A stretch of DNA of 51,596 nt from Candidatus Aenigmatarchaeota archaeon. GTDB taxonomy: Archaea; Aenigmatarchaeota; Aenigmatarchaeia; QMZP01; JAFGSV01. Of the stretch, positions 26,170 through 34,448 are shown piece after piece. The first letter of the stretch is position 1; each line of letters begins with the position of its first letter. The position numbers and the translations under genes are program-made. Where the stretch lies: NCBI GenBank assembly GCA_016934325.1, contig JAFGSV010000006.1, forward strand, positions 1 to 51,596, in the 5' to 3' direction. The notes beneath the pieces were generated by a model. It worked only from the letters and a program-made list of their open reading frames with translations, was not told where the DNA came from and ran no database searches.

Positions 26170-28059
26170 TCAGGGCTTCTTAATCAGCTTTATGCCGGGA
26201 TCGCTGCAGCTCACCATGGTCGACCTTCCTTTCCTTTCGAAAACGAGGGAGACCTGCCTGTCGCCAATGAGCCTCTTCCTTTCTATGCGCTCCACCCCGC
26301 GCGGCAGCCTCGGCGCCACGGCCAGCGCGTTGCCGGGTGCGTCGACGTCGATCCCGAGCATGAAATCGTCCACAAGCCTGACCAGGAACGCGGCGCCCCA
26401 CAGCTGCAGCGGACATCCGATCAGTTCACCCGATTCGGAATCCCAGCACTCGCCGATGCAGCCGAGCGAATCGGACTCCATGTCATCGATCATCTTGCCG
26501 ATCATATCCCAGCCGGTCTCCGGGTCCCCATTGACGAAAGCGGCCGCCCCGCACCAGCCGGTCGTAAGGGACCATGAGGAACCTCGGTGATAGCCGCGAG
26601 GCGAATAGCCGGGCTGGTCCCTGGCCAATGTCCTTGTTCCCTTCCTGCTGGCGAAGGCCCCGGATTTCAGCACGTCAAGGACCGCCCTCGGCCTCTTCCC
26701 GGGACCGTAGATGAGAGGCATCGCGGCGTTCGCGGTTTTCTCCCTCACAGGGCCTGCCCCGTCGAGCCTGTCGGCGTAGAAGCCCGAGTGCAGGAATCCC
26801 TTGTCGAACGCCTTCTCCAGAAGGTTTATCCTCTTCTGGATGCCGATGCGCATGTCCTCGCGCCTGAGAAAGCTGAAGACGTAATGAGCGGCCTTCAGGG
26901 CCCTGTAGTAGAGGGATTGTATCTCGACGGCCGTGCAGTATCTCCTCTGCGTGTCCATCCAGGTCTCGTTCCTCTCGAAATCGTGCTGCAGCAATCCTCC
27001 CCTTTCCCTCGCGAACAGGAACGCGATGAAATCCCTGACGCTCATCTCCATTCCCGCAAGGAAGCCCGTGTCGCCGCTGTTCCTGACATAGTGCTCGAGG
27101 CCTATAAGCCACAAAAGCGTGGCGTCGATTGAGCTGAAGGACCTGCCCATGGACTTCGACACGAAGTTGGGTATGCACAAGCCGGCTGCGTTCTTCGCGA
27201 AATACTCCAGCATCTCCCTCGACTCCCGGTGGTAACCCAGGTCTACCAGGGCGGGGAGGGCCCACATGGAGTCCCTTCCCCAGTTCTGCTGGAACCACGG
27301 GAGGCCGGCATCATAGCCGTCCGCCCTCTTCAGGAGATGCATCGAGAGAACGGCAGACTCGAACCCCTTCCTGAGCGGTCCGCTGCTGGTTTCGATCACG
27401 CCCCTGACCAGTCCCCTGCGAGCCCGGGCAGTCGACTGAAGAAGTTCCTGGTACCTGCCGGGTTCGGGATTCCCCGGCCCGAATGCGAACACGATGTCGG
27501 AGCCGCGCAGCTTGATGAGGCCCGGGATGTAATAATTCTGCTCTTCCCCCGAAGGCACGTGCTTCTCGTACCTGCCTCCCAGGACTATGTCCTGCTCAGC
27601 CGCGGATGATTCGAAGGACAGGCTGCCAACGGCGTTTGAAATCCTCAGGGTCTGTCCGCTTATCTGCGCGGAGTATCGCCTGTCGGTTACGTTCTCGTTG
27701 ATGTTCCTGATGTTGACTGCAAGCTTGATCTCAAACTCGGCCCGGTTGGCGCATTCTATCCTGACGAAGACCGTATCGCCATCATCGGGGATGAATATCG
27801 TCTCCCTGACGGCCCCCTTTCTGGTCATGTAATGGTGCACGGCTTTCGCGAAATCGTATTCGACCTTCCGCGCGTTCTGTGTGCCGAGCCATTCGCCCCC
27901 GGCATTAACGGCGAAGAACTCCAGGAACTTCCTTTCCCTTCCCCAGAAACCCGTCCACTTGTTCCTGAATCCCGAGTCGGCGAACCTGTGGAAGAAGCAG
28001 CCGCGGTTTGCGAGGAAGTATGAAAGGCCCTGCAGGTTTTCGCGTTTGGAGAACAGCAT
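26170..28059 (-). CDS. Glycogen debranching enzyme (amylo-alpha-1,6-glucosidase, GH133)
   Basis: 629 residues. The N-terminal beta-rich domain (GDE_N) occupies about 1-220. The catalytic (alpha/alpha)6 barrel carries LPWFQQNWGRDSMWALPAL and SSIDATLLWLIG, matching archaeal/bacterial GDE_C. YSPRGYHRGSSWSLTTGWCGAA comes late in the barrel. It removes alpha-1,6 branch stubs from glycogen. First gene of the GDE-glycogen synthase operon. It lies back from the small membrane-protein gene by 28 bp and may be transcribed from its own TATA-like AT-rich stretch. Confidence 0.92.
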   Translation of the reverse strand: MLFSKRENLQGLSYFLANRGCFFHRFADSGFRNKWTGFWGRERKFLEFFAVNAGGEWLGTQNARKVEYDFAKAVHHYMTRKGAVRETIFIPDDGDTVFVRIECANRAEFEIKLAVNIRNINENVTDRRYSAQISGQTLRISNAVGSLSFESSAAEQDIVLGGRYEKHVPSGEEQNYYIPGLIKLRGSDIVFAFGPGNPEPGRYQELLQSTARARRGLVRGVIETSSGPLRKGFESAVLSMHLLKRADGYDAGLPWFQQNWGRDSMWALPALVDLGYHRESREMLEYFAKNAAGLCIPNFVSKSMGRSFSSIDATLLWLIGLEHYVRNSGDTGFLAGMEMSVRDFIAFLFARERGGLLQHDFERNETWMDTQRRYCTAVEIQSLYYRALKAAHYVFSFLRREDMRIGIQKRINLLEKAFDKGFLHSGFYADRLDGAGPVREKTANAAMPLIYGPGKRPRAVLDVLKSGAFASRKGTRTLARDQPGYSPRGYHRGSSWSLTTGWCGAAAFVNGDPETGWDMIGKMIDDMESDSLGCIGECWDSESGELIGCPLQLWGAAFLVRLVDDFMLGIDVDAPGNALAVAPRLPRGVERIERKRLIGDRQVSLVFERKGRSTMVSCSDPGIKLIKKP

Positions 28060-28087
28060 ATGTTATATTATCAAGAACTATTTTAAT

Positions 28088-28306
28088 CTATCTTAACCTC
28101 TTCAGCAGCCTCTTTCTCACCGTGATCTGGGATGCGGTCCCCTTCTCCTTCGCCATCCTGAAATCCTCGGCGAGCTTGAAAGCACCCAGGATGAGCAGGA
28201 TCGCGCAGACGAACAGTATCTCATGCGAGAACATGATCAAGAGGGAATACAGCAGGAGAATCTGCATGGCGGCGAACATCGTCCAGAACAGCTTGTTCCA
28301 TATCAT
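28088..28306 (-). CDS. Small membrane protein of the ParA cassette
   Basis: 72 residues. Two adjacent hydrophobic helices (FWTMFAAMQILLLYSLLIMF and ILFVCAILLILGAFKL) are followed by a basic cytoplasmic tail (KRLLKRLR). No family recognised. Its ATG overlaps the stop of the coiled-coil gene in an ATGA junction, so the two are translationally coupled. Could serve as a membrane anchor for the coiled-coil partner. Confidence 0.7.
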   Translation of the reverse strand: MIWNKLFWTMFAAMQILLLYSLLIMFSHEILFVCAILLILGAFKLAEDFRMAKEKGTASQITVRKRLLKRLR

Positions 28307-28518
28307 AGCTGCTTCAAAACCTTGAGCACCGATTTGTCAATCTTCAGGTCACCCCTTCCCGACAGCTTCTGCATTCCGCTCTTCAGGTCCTTAATCTCGG
28401 ATTCCACCTTCGCTATGGCAGCCTCCTGCTTTCTCATCCTTCTCTCGATGATGGAGATCATCTCCTCGAAGAACTCGTCCAGGTCTATCCTCTCTTCATC
28501 GTCTTTCCCGGCAGCCAT
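28303..28518 (-). CDS. Small coiled-coil protein of the ParA cassette
   Basis: 71 residues, highly charged. DLDEFFEEMISIIERRMRK and IAKVESEIKDLKSGMQKL form a heptad-bearing helix; a short C-terminal SVLKVLKQL follows. No known family. A separate TATA-like GTTTAAAAATTTT (minus strand, about 28536-28548) precedes it. Its position between a winged-helix gene and a membrane-protein gene suggests an adaptor role. Confidence 0.65.
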   Translation of the reverse strand: MAAGKDDEERIDLDEFFEEMISIIERRMRKQEAAIAKVESEIKDLKSGMQKLSGRGDLKIDKSVLKVLKQL

Positions 28519-28598
28519 ACATAATATTCGCGGTAAAATTTTTAAACAGAACCCGCGCTGCTCGAGAGGTCAGTGATGCGCGGCAACGGGCCAGCCGG

Positions 28599-28808
28599 CT
28601 ATTCGACGAGCTTGAACTTCACCTGGCTGTTTCCCGACCGAACCAGCCTTATCTTGCCTTCCCTTGCAAGCCATCCCAATCCCACGCTCACTTCCTTCAG
28701 CGTCAATCCCGTCGATTTCTGCAGCTGGGTGAGGGTCTTGGAATCCGCCCCGTGAAGGACCTTCCAGACCTTGCCGGCCTTCGCCCCGAAGAACTCATCC
28801 GAATCCAT
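28599..28808 (-). CDS. Winged helix-turn-helix protein (DUF2582-like)
   Basis: 69 residues. The motif GAKAGKVWKVLHGADSKTL, LTLKEVSVGLGWLAREGKI matches the DUF2582 winged-helix family. Likely binds DNA. The ATG immediately follows the parA stop codon, so it is the second cistron of the parA operon. In a ParA system lacking ParB it is a natural candidate for the DNA-binding partner. Confidence 0.78.
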   Translation of the reverse strand: MDSDEFFGAKAGKVWKVLHGADSKTLTQLQKSTGLTLKEVSVGLGWLAREGKIRLVRSGNSQVKFKLVE

Positions 28809-29564
28809 CTAACCACCTTCGATGTTCAATAGCTCCTCAGCCAGATTCTGGTACGCGTAAGCGCCCCTGCTCTCCTTGGATGAAATCGTAATCGGCTCGT
28901 GCTTGCTGGGGGATATGGAGAGGTCCACGTTTATGGGAATGACGGTATCGAAGACCTTGTCCCCGTAGCTGCCCCTGACCAAGCCTTCGATGCTCGAAGA
29001 GAGGTTGTTCCTCTTGTCGTACATGGTCAGGACCAGCCCCTTCACATCGAGGTCGGGGTTCAGGTCTTCCCTGACCTTGTGAATGGTGTTCATCACCTTC
29101 TCGACTCCGTCGAGCGCGAAGTAGTTGACCTGCACGGGGATCATCACATGGGATGAAGCGGTCAGGGCGTTCAGGGTCAGCAGCCCGAGCGAGGGCGGAG
29201 TGTCTATGATTATGTAATCGTAATCCTTGACCGCGCTGAGCTTCTTCTTGAGCTTGAACTGCATGCCGACGTCGTTCAGCAGCTCTATCTGGGTCGCGTA
29301 CAGCTCCGGGCTGCCTGGCGCTATGAACAGGTTCTCCACGCTCGTCTTGACGGCTATGTCCTTTATCTTCAGCTTGCCGTTCAAGAGAAGCGCGCTTGTC
29401 GTCTTCCTGTGCTTCTTCCCCGTGAGGTAAGTTGTCGCATTGGCCTGGGGATCCATGTCCAAAAGCAGTACCTTCTTGCCCTTCTTCGCCAAGGTCGCCG
29501 AAAGGTTGACGGCAAGGTCGGTCTTCCCTACGCCCCCCTTCTGGTTGGCAACGGTGATTATCAT
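28809..29564 (-). CDS. parA: ParA/Soj-family ATPase
   Basis: 251 residues, deviant Walker-type P-loop NTPase. The P-loop is VANQKGGVGKTDLAVNL with the signature second Lys; the residue after GKT is Asp rather than the usual Thr. Walker A' is DMDPQANATTYL, and IIIDTPPSLGLLTLNAL is switch II. ParA proteins oscillate or polymerise on DNA to place chromosomes, plasmids or other cargo. No ParB homologue is adjacent. Instead a winged-helix gene, a coiled-coil gene and a membrane-protein gene follow on the same strand. The region just upstream has a duplicated TATA element. Confidence 0.92.
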   Translation of the reverse strand: MIITVANQKGGVGKTDLAVNLSATLAKKGKKVLLLDMDPQANATTYLTGKKHRKTTSALLLNGKLKIKDIAVKTSVENLFIAPGSPELYATQIELLNDVGMQFKLKKKLSAVKDYDYIIIDTPPSLGLLTLNALTASSHVMIPVQVNYFALDGVEKVMNTIHKVREDLNPDLDVKGLVLTMYDKRNNLSSSIEGLVRGSYGDKVFDTVIPINVDLSISPSKHEPITISSKESRGAYAYQNLAEELLNIEGG

Positions 29565-29588
29565 GTTTAATAGTAATTGTTGCGCTTG

Positions 29589-29628
29589 CTTATAAATTCA
29601 AGGACAGACTTATAAATTCAAGGACAGA
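29589..29628 (-). promoter_or_regulatory. Duplicated promoter repeat upstream of parA
   Basis: Two perfect 20 bp direct copies of CTTATAAATTCAAGGACAGA (plus-strand wording). Read towards parA on the minus strand, each copy ends in an archaeal TATA box (ATTTATAAG). The two boxes lie about 30 and 50 bp before the ATG at 29564. The exact duplication could give two start sites, or a pair of operator half-sites for self-regulation by the parA products. Confidence 0.7.
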
Positions 29629-29680
29629 CAATATATATTATTACATAAAGATTGACTGGATAGGTCAAGGAGATGGTTGG

Positions 29681-29749
29681 ATGGGTTGGTTCGGTTTCGG
29701 CAAGAAGAAGGAAAAGGCTGAGAAGAAGGAAATTAAGAAAAAGAAGTAG
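29681..29749 (+). CDS. Putative Lys-rich microprotein
   Basis: 22-codon frame, MGWFGFGKKKEKAEKKEI followed by a poly-Lys end. The composition is an aromatic/glycine N-terminus and a strongly basic tail. A TATA-like AATATATATT (29630-29639) and an AAGGAG ribosome site (29667-29672) precede the ATG at proper distances, which is the reason to list it. Possible membrane- or nucleic-acid-binding peptide; no family known. It lies between the divergent parA promoter and the ATP-grasp gene. Confidence 0.4.
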   Translation: MGWFGFGKKKEKAEKKEIKKKK

Positions 29750-29813
29750 TATATTCTTCACGTTTCATGGATTGAGGTTTCTTTATTGTTTTGCTTTTTG
29801 ATATTGAAAGGGG

Positions 29814-30713
29814 TCAGGCGTGCGTATCGAAGATAGTCCTGTTCCTTTCGTCCGAATCAAGCTTATGCATGACGCAATCGCAGAACTTCTCGACTGTCCA
29901 CCAATACATGTCCTCGGGCATGGACTTCTTCTCGACCTCAGGGACCTCGTTCATAGCCTCTATGATGCAGAGCTCACCTTCGCCGTCGATGCACCATTCG
30001 ACGGCATTGAAATCTATGTCTATGGCCCTGTTCAGCTTTATGGTCGTCTCCGTGATCCTCTTCGCTATGCCCTCGAGCTGTTGCGGGTCCGGCTCGGAAT
30101 ACACACCCAGGCCCCCGGGCTTCGGGTCCCACTTCACTATCAGGACGTCGCTCTTGTTGATGCAGAAGACCCTGAAATAATCGGTGTACTCTATCTTCTC
30201 CTGGATCAGCAGCAGATGCCTCCCCTTCATGGAGTTGTAGAGGTTTTCCACCTCCCTCAGGGTCGTCGCTACGTAGACATCTTCCCATGCGAAGCCGTCG
30301 TACGGCTTCATGATGACCGGCAGGCTTATTTCCCTTCTGAGCGCGTTCCAGTCCGGCTCCTTGACAGAATCGCCAAGCTCCCAGCCTTCGCTCATCCGAG
30401 GCAGCGCGATCGTGCGTGGCTGCTTCACGCCAAGGGAGCCTATGATGCTGTGATGCAGCAGCTTGTTGTTGATGGTCGATGAGAAGGGGTTGTTGATGAC
30501 GTATGACCCGCTCAGGGAAGCGAGCATCATGGACTGCCTGAGATAAGTGTCCTGGAAACTCAGCCTGTCGATGATCACCCTGTGCCTGGCTTCCAGGGGC
30601 AGCTTCTGCTCCGCCAGGGATATGAATTCCACCTCCGTCCCCTTGCCGGAAAGCTGCCTGGCCACGTCCTGGATGAACTGGTATTCCCTGAGCTCCAAAA
30701 TTCCTACCTTCAT
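29814..30713 (-). CDS. ATP-grasp ligase (RimK-like)
   Basis: 299 residues beginning MKVGILELREYQF. ATP-grasp features: the nucleotide-binding IMKPYDGFAWEDVYV loop, LLIQEKIEYTDYFRVFCIN, and the metal ligands in IDFNAVEWCIDGEGELCIIEAMNEVPE. Such ligases join carboxylates to amines through an acylphosphate. The substrate is unknown; peptide, cofactor or amino-acid ligation are all possible. The ATG at 30713 is chosen because an AT-rich stretch (AATATATTC) lies about 25 bp upstream; longer frames through the intergenic region are not supported. Third RimK-like ATP-grasp gene in this window. Confidence 0.82.
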   Translation of the reverse strand: MKVGILELREYQFIQDVARQLSGKGTEVEFISLAEQKLPLEARHRVIIDRLSFQDTYLRQSMMLASLSGSYVINNPFSSTINNKLLHHSIIGSLGVKQPRTIALPRMSEGWELGDSVKEPDWNALRREISLPVIMKPYDGFAWEDVYVATTLREVENLYNSMKGRHLLLIQEKIEYTDYFRVFCINKSDVLIVKWDPKPGGLGVYSEPDPQQLEGIAKRITETTIKLNRAIDIDFNAVEWCIDGEGELCIIEAMNEVPEVEKKSMPEDMYWWTVEKFCDCVMHKLDSDERNRTIFDTHA

Positions 30714-30984
30714 AAATATAATTCGCGTTTCTGAATATATTGGTTTGTCTACCACCCCAAAAAACAGGGTTTCAGTCATGGATTCCATATTCCCTGCCCG
30801 AAAATGCGGGGATATCGAAGGGCATGAGCATTCTGCATCGGCGTCCCCCTCCATATAGCAGCGATTGTCCTCTCCTAGTGAATCAACCTTATTCTCAAAT
30901 GACTAAAATTCAATTCAAGAATTAATAAGTATTAAACACGTATGATGTTTATAGAGTGCGGGGAAAATAACCATTGGTGGCTTC

Positions 30985-31131
30985 ATGGGTTCAGGATCTA
31001 ACTGTTTTTTCTGTGGAAACCCAGCGGAATTCGTTTGTTCGAAGTGCGGCTACTCCGTTTGCAAGAACGATTCCAACATGCGTGATGGCAAGATTTTATG
31101 CTATCTATGCTTGAAGAGCAAAGGCATGTGA
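30985..31131 (+). CDS. Zinc-finger microprotein (B-box-like)
   Basis: 48 residues. Cysteine pattern: NCFFCGNPAEFVCSKCGY, then VCKND and CYLCLKS, giving CxxC, CxxC, C and CxxC, enough to bind two zinc ions like a B-box or FYVE-like knuckle. TATA-like GTTTATAG (about 30947-30954) is 31 bp before the ATG, with GGTGGC as ribosome site. The small size and isolated transcription suggest a protein- or RNA-binding regulator. It ends 3 bp before the convergent CorA stop. Confidence 0.7.
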   Translation: MGSGSNCFFCGNPAEFVCSKCGYSVCKNDSNMRDGKILCYLCLKSKGM

Positions 31132-31134
31132 TCC

Positions 31135-32217
31135 TCACATCCATTTCTTCCTCTTGAAATAAGAGATCATGATCAATGCGACGATTGTCATGAACGCCAG
31201 AACCGCCGGATAGCCAAGGGGGTGGTTGAGCTCAGGCATGTTGAAAGAGGACGCCTCGGGATTGAAGTTCATGCCATAAATACCGGCAAAGAAGCTCAGC
31301 GGGATGAAAATGGTCGCGATTATCGTCAGCACCTTCATCACCTCGTTCATCTTGTTGCTTATGCTCGAGAGATAGAGGTCGAGAAGTCCCGAGGTCATGT
31401 CCCTGAAGGTCTCGACGGTATCGATTACCTGTATCGTGTGGTCGTATACGTCCCTCATGTACAAATGCGTCTTCTTCTTCATAAGCCTGGATTCTGACCT
31501 GCTGAGCCCGCTCACCGCCTCTCTCAGCGGCCATACGGACCTCCTCAGGAAGATCATCTCCTTCTTCATCGCATGTATCGTCTCCAGGGTTTCCTGTTTC
31601 GGATTGCTAACCATATCCTCTTCGATGCCCTCGATCCTGTCCCCGTACTTCTCAAGGATTAAGAAATAATTGTCCACGATAGAGTCGATCAGCCGGTATG
31701 CGAGATAGTCAGGACCCGATTTCCTTATCACGCCTTTATTCTCTTGGGTGCTCTTCCTTATGAAGTCAAAGACGTCCCCTGCGGATTCCTGAAACGAAAT
31801 CACGTAATTGTCGCCCAGTATGATGCTCATCTGTTCAGATCTCGTTTCATCCTTGTCCTCGTCATAACTGAGCCTCTTCAGCACTATGTATATGTATTCG
31901 TCGAAATCCTCGACCTTGGGCCGCTGCGTCGTGTTCAGAACGTCCTCGAGCACCAGGGGGTGTATGCCGAACTCCTTGCCTATCTTCTCGATTATGTCCA
32001 CTTCATGGAGGCCGTCGATATTGATCCATGTAACGGTTGGCTTCTTCTTGAAGGGGAAGCACTCCTCGATCCTTGTCACTTCCTTTGCTGTGAAGCGCTT
32101 CTCGTCGTAATCGATCATCGTGATCCTGGCCTTTTCCATCCTCTTCTTCCCGATGTGAACGAGCGCGCCGGGGGAAGAACCGGCCTTCTTTGAGACCCTC
32201 TTGAAGAATCGCGGCAT
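31135..32217 (-). CDS. corA: CorA-type magnesium/cobalt channel
   Basis: 360 residues. A large cytoplasmic alpha/beta funnel domain (about 1-290) is followed by two C-terminal membrane helices. The ion-selectivity signature is seen in YGMNFNPEAS between them (GMN followed by F, with the usual acidic loop residue nearby). The first membrane helix includes IIATIFIPLSFFAGI and the second PAVLAFMTIVALIMISYF. The end KRKKWM is the typical basic cytoplasmic tail. Imports Mg2+ as a pentamer. TATA-like ATTTATAACCC lies 40 bp upstream on the minus strand, with AGGTGTC as ribosome site. Confidence 0.95.
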   Translation of the reverse strand: MPRFFKRVSKKAGSSPGALVHIGKKRMEKARITMIDYDEKRFTAKEVTRIEECFPFKKKPTVTWINIDGLHEVDIIEKIGKEFGIHPLVLEDVLNTTQRPKVEDFDEYIYIVLKRLSYDEDKDETRSEQMSIILGDNYVISFQESAGDVFDFIRKSTQENKGVIRKSGPDYLAYRLIDSIVDNYFLILEKYGDRIEGIEEDMVSNPKQETLETIHAMKKEMIFLRRSVWPLREAVSGLSRSESRLMKKKTHLYMRDVYDHTIQVIDTVETFRDMTSGLLDLYLSSISNKMNEVMKVLTIIATIFIPLSFFAGIYGMNFNPEASSFNMPELNHPLGYPAVLAFMTIVALIMISYFKRKKWM

Positions 32218-32433
32218 GCTGACACCTGCAATTATTGTTCAGCATTTCTTGGGTTATAAATGAATCGTCCCAGAAGATCGCCGATAATGCGGTGTGGATG
32301 TTCGATGTGCCGGAAAACCCGGCTATCCATGCGGCAACACCTCTGCCCCATGCCGCCGTTCTCATGAAAACAAGCGATCGGCTCCATCACACCAAATCAT
32401 GCTCTGCTTTTATTTACTTTCTTGATAATAAGT

Positions 32434-33435
32434 ATGGTTATGCTGCATATGATAGAAGTCAGAGATTTGAGTAAGGTTTTCAATGGCAGGATAAAGGCAG
32501 TGGATGGCATAGACGTTGAGGTGAGAAGTGGTGAGATATTCGGACTGCTTGGTCCAAATGGCGCGGGAAAGACCACAACCATAAGGATGCTTGCCACCAT
32601 GACCAAGCCCACCTCCGGCCAGGCGATGGTCTGCGGCATCGATGTCGCAAAGGATCCGGACTCTGTCCGCAGATGCATAGGCATTGTCTTCCAGGACCCT
32701 GCCCTCGACGACCAGCTTACCGGAGGGGAGAACCTTGATTTCCACGCAAGGATGTACGGTATGCCAAGAAAGGAGCGCGAAGAAAGGATAAATGAGGTGC
32801 TAAGACTTGTGGAGCTGTCTGACAGGGCGGATGAGCTGGTTGAAAAATACTCCGGCGGCATGAAGCGCAGGCTTGAGATAGCCAGGGGTCTAATGCACAG
32901 GCCGAAGGTGCTGTTCCTAGACGAGCCTACTCTTGGCCTCGATGCCCAGACGAGGAGGATTATATGGGATCATATAATGAAGCTGAACAGTGCCTACAAT
33001 ATCACCGTCATTCTCACGACCCATTATATGGAAGAGGCTGATTTTCTGTGCAAGCGCGTGGCTATCATTGACCACGGAAAGATACTTGCGATCGACACGC
33101 CGGAAAACATGAAGCGGTCCTTGGGTGGGGACTTGATTACGCTTAAGGTCAAGGATGCCGCAAAGACGGCTTCAATAGTCAGGTCCATAAAGGGGGTGAA
33201 GCAAGTGAAGAGGCATGACAATTCCGTTTCGATAGCCATGGCCAACGCCGGAAGCAGGATACCAGAGCTCCTCAAAAAAGCTGAAAGTGCTGGGATAGAA
33301 GTTGAGTCAATCGATCTGCACAAGCCAACGCTGGAAGATGTCTTTATCCATTTCACTGGCAAGAGAATCAGGGACCAGGAGGCGAACGCTGGTGATCGCC
33401 TCAGGGAGCGCATGCGCGCAAGGAACAGAAGGTGA
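32434..33435 (+). CDS. ABC exporter ATPase (DrrA-like)
   Basis: 333 residues. Walker A LLGPNGAGKTTT, signature YSGGMKRRLEIARGL, Walker B VLFLDEPTLGLDAQTRR, and the C-terminal DUF4162-like extension typical of DrrA/daunorubicin-family exporters. The likely start is the ATG at 32434 or 32449; codons before it are less supported and the transcript may be leaderless. Pairs with the ABC-2 permease encoded next. Exports an unknown lipid, antibiotic or glycan. More AT-rich than upstream genes. Confidence 0.93.
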   Translation: MVMLHMIEVRDLSKVFNGRIKAVDGIDVEVRSGEIFGLLGPNGAGKTTTIRMLATMTKPTSGQAMVCGIDVAKDPDSVRRCIGIVFQDPALDDQLTGGENLDFHARMYGMPRKEREERINEVLRLVELSDRADELVEKYSGGMKRRLEIARGLMHRPKVLFLDEPTLGLDAQTRRIIWDHIMKLNSAYNITVILTTHYMEEADFLCKRVAIIDHGKILAIDTPENMKRSLGGDLITLKVKDAAKTASIVRSIKGVKQVKRHDNSVSIAMANAGSRIPELLKKAESAGIEVESIDLHKPTLEDVFIHFTGKRIRDQEANAGDRLRERMRARNRR

Positions 33436-33440
33436 ATGGG

Positions 33441-34205
33441 ATGAGAATGGATATGAACGCAATCTACGTGATCTGGCTGAGAGAGATGAAGAAATACGTC
33501 AGGAACAGGAGCAGGCTGGTTGGTAACCTGGCGATGCCTTTCTTCTTCCTCACCTTCCTCGGCATGGGGTTCAATTCAATGGGTATAACGGGGTTGCCTG
33601 AGGGGATCTCATACCTCGATTTCCTTGCGCCGGGCATCGTTGCCATGAGCCTGCTCTTCTCCTCGATGTTCGCGGGAGTTTCCATACTCTGGGACAGGCA
33701 GTTCGGGTTCCTGAAAGAGATAATGGTGGCTCCGGTCAGCAGGACCTCGATTGTGATAGGGAGGATTTTTGCCGGCATGACCAGCGGCGTGATACAGGCA
33801 TTTCTGATATTAGCGATATGCATGCTGCTGGGCGTAAGAATCGCGAACCCCCTGGGTGCCGTGGCTTCTATAATATTCATAGTGCTGATAGCGATGTCTT
33901 TCGTGGGCCTGGGCATATCCCTTGCATCCAAGATAGAGGACATGCATGGTTTCCAGCTCATAATGAATTTTCTGGTCATGCCGACATTCCTGCTATCGGG
34001 GGCTTTGTTTCCTTTGGACAAGCTGCCGGCATGGCTTGCCGGCATTACCTACTTCGATCCCCTGACTTATGGTGTTGACGGCCTTCGAGGCCTCATAATC
34101 GGGACATCCCATCTGCCTGTTGTGCTTGATTTCTGCATCCTGGGTTGCTTCTGCGCCGCGATGATATTGCTGGCAAGGCACCTCTTCAATAAGACAGAGG
34201 TGTAA
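33441..34205 (+). CDS. ABC-2 type permease
   Basis: 254 residues, six hydrophobic segments: for example MPFFFLTFLGMGFN, FLAPGIVAMSLLFSSMFAGVSI, GVIQAFLILAICMLLG, AVASIIFIVLIAMSFVGLGISL, LIMNFLVMPTFLLSGALFPL, VVLDFCILGCFCAAMILLA. The LPAWLAGITYFDPLTYGVDGLRG segment is the conserved ABC-2 signature. The ATG at 33441 lies just past the ATPase stop; the gene pair forms a half-size exporter. Confidence 0.92.
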   Translation: MRMDMNAIYVIWLREMKKYVRNRSRLVGNLAMPFFFLTFLGMGFNSMGITGLPEGISYLDFLAPGIVAMSLLFSSMFAGVSILWDRQFGFLKEIMVAPVSRTSIVIGRIFAGMTSGVIQAFLILAICMLLGVRIANPLGAVASIIFIVLIAMSFVGLGISLASKIEDMHGFQLIMNFLVMPTFLLSGALFPLDKLPAWLAGITYFDPLTYGVDGLRGLIIGTSHLPVVLDFCILGCFCAAMILLARHLFNKTEV

Positions 34206-34448
34206 ATCCTAGGGAAAATGTCCATGAGCCAGGATCAGCAATCTTGATGAAGTGGTCATTAATTTTTTTGCACCAACCCGGCATAATATTAAAGTACCTC
34301 TAATCGGTTGCGAATATTGTGGCCCGTTCCTGGATATCGATTTGATATTGGATTATAAATCTATATTATTTCTTGGTATCGAATTCAATCAAAATGAAGA
34401 ACAATACCGATGGGTGCTGGGCAGAAAAAATCCATGGAGCGGTTAGTC

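Noticed and set aside
34252-34446. 64-codon frame downstream of the ABC permease
   Set aside because: GTG start without ribosome site or TATA box and no recognisable family; possibly a remnant but not supportable.
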